A stretch of 64,000 nt of DNA from Christensenella massiliensis (GTDB lineage: Bacteria; Bacillota; Clostridia; Christensenellales; Christensenellaceae), in assembly GCA_900155415.1 (NCBI GenBank), contig LT700187.1, positions 1,054,001 through 1,118,000 on the forward strand. Direction: 5' to 3'. The notes under the pieces are model-generated. The model searched no databases, was not told the origin of the DNA, and saw only the letters and a list, made by a program, of their open reading frames with translations. A program made the position numbers and the translations under genes. This document shows, piece after piece, positions 59,185 through 64,000 of this stretch. Each line of letters starts with the position of its first letter. Positions within the stretch are counted from its first letter, which is position 1.

Positions 59185-60408
59185 TTACCGTATCGGGGCG
59201 TTATTGCGGCCGCGGCTTTCCCGGCGCATCTGCCGCTCCCGCTCCCGTTCCGCACGGTCTTTGGCAAAAATATCTTCCAATAATTCCTTTACTCTTTTGG
59301 GCGCGATCTTCACCGCCCGGAAGAAATCCCGCGTACTCTCCCATAGCCGGTCAAAGTCTCCCCGCAGATCCCGCAGTTTCCATTCCTTCTCCGCCAGCTC
59401 CCGCTTCAATTCCGGGATCGCAGAGCGGGACACGATCCCCTCCTTGGCCAGCGTGAGCATCCCGTCAAATTCCTCCCCGGTCAGTTCCACCTTTCCGAAG
59501 ATCTTCTTCTTTCCGGTATGTTCCAATTCATAAAAGGTCTTATATACCTTCCGTTTGGGCTCCAGTACCTGCTCGATCCTGTTCAGTTCCTGCTGCTGTG
59601 TCCGCGCTTTCCGCCCAATTTCTCTTGCTTTCTCCTGCTCCCGCTGCAGCTTGTAATCCAGTACGGATAAATGATCCGCAGTGCTCCCACGCACTCCGCG
59701 TTCAAAGTCCATATATCCCGCGTCCCTCATGTGTTCGTAGAATCTGTCCTGCAACAGGCTGTACGAATGCACCAGACGCGCCTTTCCATTCCCGTCCCGT
59801 ATCGTGTTTCCGCGTTCGTCCGTCATTTTCCTCGACTCCCATTTCTTGGAATGGCTGACCTGATGAACCACCTCCTTGACCTTGCCTATAAGGACTTTGT
59901 CTCTGCACCGCTTTGTCCACCGGATCTCCTTTTCCACTACGGGGATATACACGACGTGCAGGTGGTAATGGTATACGTCGTATCCGTATTCGGCGGACAG
60001 GCTGCGGTTCCGCTCGTCCGCGTGCATGACCGCCGAGATAATATACTGCTCGCCGCCCGCGATCTCTGCGGCGAGCTTGTATGCCTCCCGGTAGAACCTT
60101 ACGGCATACGCATAGCCGCCGTGCCGCTCAAAGTACGCGGTGTTGACGTCGAATACCATCTCGTCGAATACGTTGGCGTCCTGCCTGAGCCCCCGTATGC
60201 TGACGGCCTTGTCCTGTACCAGCCTGTCAAAGGCCTGTGCATAGGTCACTTCGCATTTTTTGAAATACACATTGTTCCCGCTCCGCTCCGGTATGACGTC
60301 CGGGTTGCTGTACGATTCGTTCTTCCGCTCGTTGTGCCGCTCACGGATACCGATCGCTTTCTTCGTGTAGGGCTTGTTGCGCACGACGGTGCGGTCTGGT
60401 TTGGGCAT
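59185..60408 (-). CDS. MobV/TnpZ-type relaxase (plasmid recombination enzyme)
   Basis: 407 residues from the ATG at 60408 (AAAGGAAGG upstream); the longer frame is rejected because it crosses the promoter. N-terminal RERHNERKNESYSNPDV is typical. The metal/catalytic segment reads HADERNRS, then YHYHLHVVYIPV, as in the TnpZ-like MobV subgroup with an insert between the two His blocks. A long charged coiled-coil C-terminus follows. It nicks an oriT for transfer by another element's conjugation machinery. Confidence 0.88.
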   Translation of the reverse strand: MPKPDRTVVRNKPYTKKAIGIRERHNERKNESYSNPDVIPERSGNNVYFKKCEVTYAQAFDRLVQDKAVSIRGLRQDANVFDEMVFDVNTAYFERHGGYAYAVRFYREAYKLAAEIAGGEQYIISAVMHADERNRSLSAEYGYDVYHYHLHVVYIPVVEKEIRWTKRCRDKVLIGKVKEVVHQVSHSKKWESRKMTDERGNTIRDGNGKARLVHSYSLLQDRFYEHMRDAGYMDFERGVRGSTADHLSVLDYKLQREQEKAREIGRKARTQQQELNRIEQVLEPKRKVYKTFYELEHTGKKKIFGKVELTGEEFDGMLTLAKEGIVSRSAIPELKRELAEKEWKLRDLRGDFDRLWESTRDFFRAVKIAPKRVKELLEDIFAKDRAERERERQMRRESRGRNNAPIR

Positions 60409-60475
60409 GAACTTCACCTTCCTTTCGCCGCCTGCCGCGGGGTGCGCCGGGAGAATACTTTGGAAAAGTATTTGA

Positions 60476-60521
60476 CCCACTATGACACTTTCAGGCTCCG
60501 CTCCGAAAGTTGTCATGTGGG
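60476..60521 (-). other. Candidate MobV oriT
   Basis: An imperfect inverted repeat CCCACTATGACACTTTC ... GAAAGTTGTCATGTGGG with a 12-base loop, 68-113 bases before the relaxase start. The CACTATGACACTTTC block resembles MobV recombination-site sequences. A second inverted repeat, AATACTTT / AAAGTATT-like, lies at about 60454-60472. Confidence 0.65.
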
Positions 60522-60568
60522 CTCTCCGAGGGCCCTGCGGGGCTGCATGGCTGAGATAGATGCAAATA

Positions 60569-60664
60569 GCAGTTCGTATACGAACTGCCTGTGATATGAT
60601 TCTATCAGTACAAATATGAACTGTCAATAAAAATATTTCAGAAATGAACTGTTTGTGATATACT
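60569..60664. promoter_or_regulatory. Three operator-like repeats over divergent mob and xre promoters
   Basis: O1: GCAGTTCGTATACGAACTGC (60569-60588), a perfect 20-bp palindrome. O2: CAGTAC-AAATAT-GAACTG (60606-60623). O3: half-site GAACTG with a weak left half (about 60634-60651). The minus mob promoter is TTGACA (60622-60627), 17 bases, TAGAAT (60599-60604), with O2 inside its spacer. The plus xre promoter has -10 TATACT (60659-60664) and O3 near its -35. This is a typical repressor switch layout. Confidence 0.78.
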
Positions 60665-60701
60665 GGTCACAGGCAGGAAACACAAAGAAGGAGAACCAGG
60701 A

Positions 60702-61169
60702 ATGACGGTAGGGGAAAAGATACGGAAATACAGGTTGGAACGGGGGCTTTCCCAGAAAGAACTAGGGCTGCGGGCAGGGATGAGCGAACCTGCGGTACGT
60801 AACTATGAGCTGGGGAACCGTATCCCGTCGGTCAAGCGGTTGGAGGCTTTGGCGGGTGCGCTCGGGGTGAGCCGGTTCGCCCTGTCTGATCCGGACCTTG
60901 ACACTTACATCGGGGTGATGCACGCCTTATTTTATTTGGAGGATACCTATGGACTGGAGCCGATTGACCGCAGCGGGGAGATCGTGCTGAAGTTCCCGAT
61001 TGAAAATTCCCTTTATGAGGATGTGCGTTCATGGTGCAAAGAGCGGCAGGCGCTTGCGGAGGATGAGATATCCCGCGAGGGCTATGACGAATGGCGGCAC
61101 ACCTTTCCCAAAATACGGACGGAACGAAACATACAGGCCGTGCGCGAGCTGCAAAAGAAGCAGAAATAG
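60702..61169 (+). CDS. XRE-family (Cro/C1-type) repressor
   Basis: 155 residues. HTH_3 domain (about 5-60): LERGLSQKELGLRAGMSEPAVRNYELGNRIPSVKRLEALAGAL. The C-terminal 90 residues are a conserved-looking domain without a known name, rich in Glu/Arg. GAAGGAGAA precedes the ATG. It faces the relaxase gene across the three operator-like repeats and probably represses both. Confidence 0.87.
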   Translation: MTVGEKIRKYRLERGLSQKELGLRAGMSEPAVRNYELGNRIPSVKRLEALAGALGVSRFALSDPDLDTYIGVMHALFYLEDTYGLEPIDRSGEIVLKFPIENSLYEDVRSWCKERQALAEDEISREGYDEWRHTFPKIRTERNIQAVRELQKKQK

Positions 61170-61233
61170 CTTTGAGCCTTGTTCAGCTGCAAAAAACAAC
61201 AAAAAAGAGAAGGGCGTGTCCTTTGCAAGCATC

Positions 61234-61253
61234 GCAAAAGTATATACTTTTGC
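61234..61253. repeat. Perfect 20-bp palindrome after the repressor gene
   Basis: GCAAAAGTATATACTTTTGC. It may be an element-end or protein-binding site. A related AATACTTT/AAAGTATT repeat lies near the oriT. A short GGGAC / GTCCC hairpin follows at about 61261-61274. Confidence 0.6.
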
Positions 61254-61410
61254 AGCTTGTCAGGGACTCGCGTCCCTATGACCCTAAGCGGATTAGCTGA
61301 TGATTCAAGTAAATAAAGATGACCTATAAAAATTTTTTATAGTAGGTAGCAGCTTCTTATAACCAACAGATAAGTTGTCCATGAGGAGCTGCTATGGTCA
61401 ATGAACGAAA

Positions 61411-61740
61411 ATGGAAAAAGTAATATTTACCGAAATAAAAAACATTTACGAATATCATTTAGCGGAATGTAGGAAAGAGTTAACAGCTCTTTTAGAGACA
61501 TTAGACTTCTGTTTGTATGAACAGCGGGATTGGAAATTTTTTACCGTTGCGGGGAAAGCCGCAATCACTATAAAAATAATATTTGAGACTGATCGTATAC
61601 CCATTATATAAAATAGGCCGGAGAAATGGAAATACGGATATATTTCCGTTGATAGACGAAATTTTATCTGCGGAGATAATAGGCTGCTTTTCTATTTGTG
61701 TTGCGCAAAAATTAAAGAATTGCGGAAACAAGGTGAAGCA
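61411..61740 (+). pseudogene. Fragment of an ISLre2-type (UPF0236) transposase
   Basis: First frame (61411-61611): EYHLAECRKELTALLETLD...AITIKIIF. A second frame continues with YKIGRRNGNTDIFPLIDEIL and SAEIIGCFSICVAQKL to about 61735. The order matches the N-terminal part of ISLre2 transposases as recalled (TIKTLFG..., then LLDE.L). A frameshift near 61600 and loss of the rest show it is dead. No ribosome binding site. Confidence 0.5.
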
Positions 61741-61775
61741 TAGTCAAGAGAGTAGACACAAAAAAGAGAAAAAAA

Positions 61776-62292
61776 TTAGGGAAAACGAGCATCGGCTCCA
61801 TCGGGAGTCAAATAACCAAGAGAAGCGTGGGGACGTTTGGCATTGTAGAAACCTTCAATATAGGAAAAAACAGCCAACCTTAAATCAAGGAAATAAGAGT
61901 AGCTTCTACGATTAGTCTCTTCCTTTTTCACATATTTGAAAAAAGATTCATATACAACATTGTCAAACAGATACCTTTTCTTAGAAAAAGACTGAGCAAT
62001 ATGAAGGGAGTCAAAAAGTAAAAGCAGTATATTGAATCCCGCAGTCAGAGTGGAACATCAGACCCTTGAGAACATTGTTGGCTACATAAGCTTTGCGAAA
62101 AGCAGTAATCGTATGCTCCGCATCCTGCTTGGAAGATAAATGCGATGCATGACCTTACGGAAAAAAAGGTCAATTACAACGCAGGAATAATACCATTTTC
62201 CATCAACTCGCAGATAAGTGATGTCACTCACTTAAACAAGATTAGGGTCATCTTGAGTAAAGTTTTGCCGAAGACGGCTGGGATAAAGACTG
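61776..62292 (-). pseudogene. Degraded IS3-family transposase (orfB C-terminal half)
   Basis: Reading the minus strand across several stops and shifts gives VSDITYLRVDGKWYYSCVVIDLF, in-frame pieces with FHSDCGIQYTAF, then LFDNVVYESFFKYVKKEE, and IEGFYNAKRPHASLGYLTPD near the end. These hold the two Asp and the Glu of the DDE core of IS3 (IS150-like) transposases. It lies directly against the stop of the ABC gene and the ISLre2 fragment, suggesting nested insertions. Confidence 0.75.
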
Positions 62293-63762
62293 TCAATGGA
62301 AAGCGGTATTTGCTACGATTTTATCCCTGGATAATTCATCATGGTTCAAAAAGCAGGATGGAGTTCCGTTTTTCATAATCATAACGCGGTCACACATTCC
62401 GGAAATCTCCGAAAAATCAGATGAAATCAATAGAATAGAACGCCGTTTATTTACATATTCATTCATAAAATTATATAAATCAGATTTTGCTGCTGAATCT
62501 AGCCCTATAGTAGGTTCATCAAGAATTAAAATATCAAGATCAAGATTCAGTAGCTTAGAAAGCGCGATTTTCTGCTGGGTTCCTCCACTTAAATATTTGA
62601 TAGGAATGTCCAGTTCAGGAAGGTTGATCGCGAGTGTTTTCTGAAAAAAAGAACCAAGCTGTTTCTCGGCTTTAATCCGCAAAAGTCCAAATTTAGTCAA
62701 TGCTGTTAAATTTCCGAGAGATACATTTTTACTGAGATCAAAATCTGGAATCAAATTCTGTAATATTTCATCAGAAAGATATCCACATCCGGATGATAAC
62801 ATATATTTAGGAGAAAAATTTTGGACTTTTTTTCCATTTATATAGACGGAACCGGAAACAATATCCTCCAATCCAAAAAGAGCACGTGCTATACTGGATT
62901 TTCCGCATCCAACAAGGCCGGTGATTCCTAATATTTCGCGTTCATATAAAGTAAATGAAATATTTTTTATATAATTGTTATTAAGATTTCGTATTTGCAG
63001 TAAAGGGGCCCCCTTTTTTTGTATAATTTTAGGATATCTATTTTTTAATTCATTTCCCGTCATCATTTTGAGCAATGTACGTTCTGAAGCATTCTCTGCT
63101 TCCAAATTACCGGAAACAGTTCCATCATGCAGTACAGTCACACGGTCACACATTTGAGCGACTTCAGATATTTTGTGTGTTGCAATTATTACGATTTTAT
63201 TCTGTGCTTTCAATTCATGGAGGATACTAATAAAGATATTGACTTCATGTTGGGAAAAAGATTCAGTAGGCTCATCGAAAATAAAAATATCAGCATCGCT
63301 GACAAGTGCTTTTGCAATTTCTATCATTCGTTTTTGAGCAAGCGAAAGATTGGATAATGGTATATGTCCGGGAAAATTAAGTTGCAAGCGGGAAGCGATC
63401 TTATCATATAGACGATAAACTTTACTGTAATCGATAAAAGATGGAAGAGCCTTAAAAAATATGTTTTCCGAAATAGAGAGTTCATCAAAAAGTGTAGGGG
63501 ATTGATAAACCGTCTCAATAGAAAAGGGCTGCTTTTGTTTTTGCAGCTTTAGTGGAATAAGTTCCCCATCCCAGTATAATTCCCCTTCCTCTGGGATTTC
63601 AAGATTGGAAAGGACTTTGATGAGTGTCGATTTTCCCGAAGCGTTTTCGCCGCATAAAGCATGAACTTCTCCGGATAAGAAATCGATGGAAACATGATTT
63701 AATATACTCTTCCCATTATAATATTTACTGATGTTGCGGATACTCAGTTTATGCGCGAACAT
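62293..63762 (-). CDS. Sugar ABC transporter ATP-binding protein (RbsA/MglA type)
   Basis: 489 residues with two ATPase domains. First: Walker A GENASGKS, degenerate signature LSLAQKRM, Walker B FIFDEP. Second: Walker A GLVGCGKS, signature LSGGTQQK, Walker B LILDEP. This CUT2 layout energises ribose/galactose-type uptake; the permease and binding protein must lie beyond the window. AT-rich. GAGGT lies before the ATG. The transposase wreck begins right at its stop codon, and the C-terminus looks almost normal. Confidence 0.88.
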   Translation of the reverse strand: MFAHKLSIRNISKYYNGKSILNHVSIDFLSGEVHALCGENASGKSTLIKVLSNLEIPEEGELYWDGELIPLKLQKQKQPFSIETVYQSPTLFDELSISENIFFKALPSFIDYSKVYRLYDKIASRLQLNFPGHIPLSNLSLAQKRMIEIAKALVSDADIFIFDEPTESFSQHEVNIFISILHELKAQNKIVIIATHKISEVAQMCDRVTVLHDGTVSGNLEAENASERTLLKMMTGNELKNRYPKIIQKKGAPLLQIRNLNNNYIKNISFTLYEREILGITGLVGCGKSSIARALFGLEDIVSGSVYINGKKVQNFSPKYMLSSGCGYLSDEILQNLIPDFDLSKNVSLGNLTALTKFGLLRIKAEKQLGSFFQKTLAINLPELDIPIKYLSGGTQQKIALSKLLNLDLDILILDEPTIGLDSAAKSDLYNFMNEYVNKRRSILLISSDFSEISGMCDRVMIMKNGTPSCFLNHDELSRDKIVANTAFH

Positions 63763-63798
63763 AACGATTACCTCACATTATGAAATGAAAGACGAGTT

Positions 63799-64000
63799 TC
63801 AATCTGTTCTTGATAAAATGTCTGCTTGGTTTAGAGCTACAGAGCTTAAAGTGGTAAACAATTGAACATTTGCATCGTAGAAAGCTTTTTTATAGTCATC
63901 GCTAATATCTTCATTTGTTATAACCGTGGGAATTTGCTCCAATGGCATAAAAGGAATCAAGGAAGTTTGACCAAATTTTGCAGATTCCACAACGACAGCG
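63799..64000 (-). CDS. DeoR-type regulator, C-terminal part (cut by window edge)
   Basis: About 66 residues visible. AVVVESAKFGQTSLIPFMPLEQIPTVITNEDISDDYKKAFYDANVQ matches the end of the DeoR sensor domain (phospho-sugar binding; SSKFG ... ITD). The frame runs through base 64000, so the N-terminal HTH is outside. It is upstream of the sugar ABC gene on the same strand and probably regulates it. Confidence 0.7.
   Translation of the reverse strand, partial: AVVVESAKFGQTSLIPFMPLEQIPTVITNEDISDDYKKAFYDANVQLFTTLSSVALNQADILSRTD

Larger units (their letters stand above)
58319..61300. mobile_element. Tn4451-like mobilizable element remnant
   Basis: TnpV-like protein, a truncated-looking hypothetical, a small helical protein, a MobV/TnpZ-type relaxase with an oriT-like repeat, and an XRE repressor lie together next to tRNA-Arg. 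TnpV and TnpZ are both named parts of the clostridial transposon Tn4451. No TnpX-type recombinase was found, so this is a remnant or needs help in trans. Left and right ends are not defined. Confidence 0.6.

Noticed and set aside
58215-64000. Direct repeat of the tRNA-Arg 3' end as attachment site
   Set aside because: No second copy of GGTTCGAATCCC or CTGGCACACC was seen in the window.
1-64000. CRISPR arrays, rRNA genes, complete prophage
   Set aside because: No regularly spaced repeats, no rRNA sequence and no phage structural genes were noticed on reading.

Overview
This 64 kb window reads as chromosomal DNA of a low-to-mid GC anaerobic Bacillota of the class Clostridia. The signs are an isoleucine T-box leader, a Spo0A-family regulator, a class III fructose-1,6-bisphosphatase, a class B sortase, Hcp with a partner ferredoxin, KtrAB-type potassium uptake, AGGAGG-type ribosome binding sites and sigma-A promoters with 17-base spacers. 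No respiratory genes are seen. The genus cannot be fixed from this sequence; a Christensenellales-like gut clostridium is only a guess. Most of the window is gene-dense and GC-rich. Two stretches are clearly AT-richer: about 24.2-25.9 kb, and everything after about 61.3 kb.

Layout, 1-24 kb: the end of a MurJ/SpoVB flippase; a KtrB-KtrA potassium pair; a Spo0A-like regulator followed by a striking cluster of six DnaA-box-like repeats; HAD phosphatase, pckA, rsmA and a G5/3D cell-wall protein; a lipoprotein-type class B PBP; secreted and DUF6125 proteins; serC-serA with a coupled small membrane protein; rarA; ileS behind a T-box; a ribbon-helix-helix regulator; and transketolase.

Layout, 24-58 kb: an AT-rich pair (nitroreductase and SPL-like radical SAM protein), an MBL hydrolase, a glutamate-5-kinase-like protein and a second nitroreductase. 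A nitrosative-stress set follows: a ferredoxin-like protein, YitT, a PNPOx-like protein, hcp and a Crp/Fnr regulator, with the same inverted repeat in two promoters. Then come feoA-feoB plus an unlisted 54-residue Cys-rich FeoB partner; fbp; a split methionine/one-carbon operon; an operon of phosphoesterase, lysA, sortase B and PfkB kinase; and a sigma factor fused to a membrane-anchored outer domain. Next are a decayed small membrane-protein gene, a Fur/PerR regulator with a perfect 7-1-7 box, and an ECF-S / DUF1893 / two Fe-S aldo-keto reductase operon behind a MerR-type 19-base-spacer promoter.

Layout, 58-64 kb: a tRNA-Arg(ACG) is followed by a Tn4451-like mobilizable remnant (TnpV, MobV relaxase, candidate oriT, XRE repressor with three operator-like repeats). 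After it lie wrecks of an ISLre2-type and an IS3-type transposase, then an AT-rich sugar ABC ATPase and the edge of a DeoR-type regulator. No CRISPR array or rRNA was seen. All calls come from reading the sequence; no database search was run.
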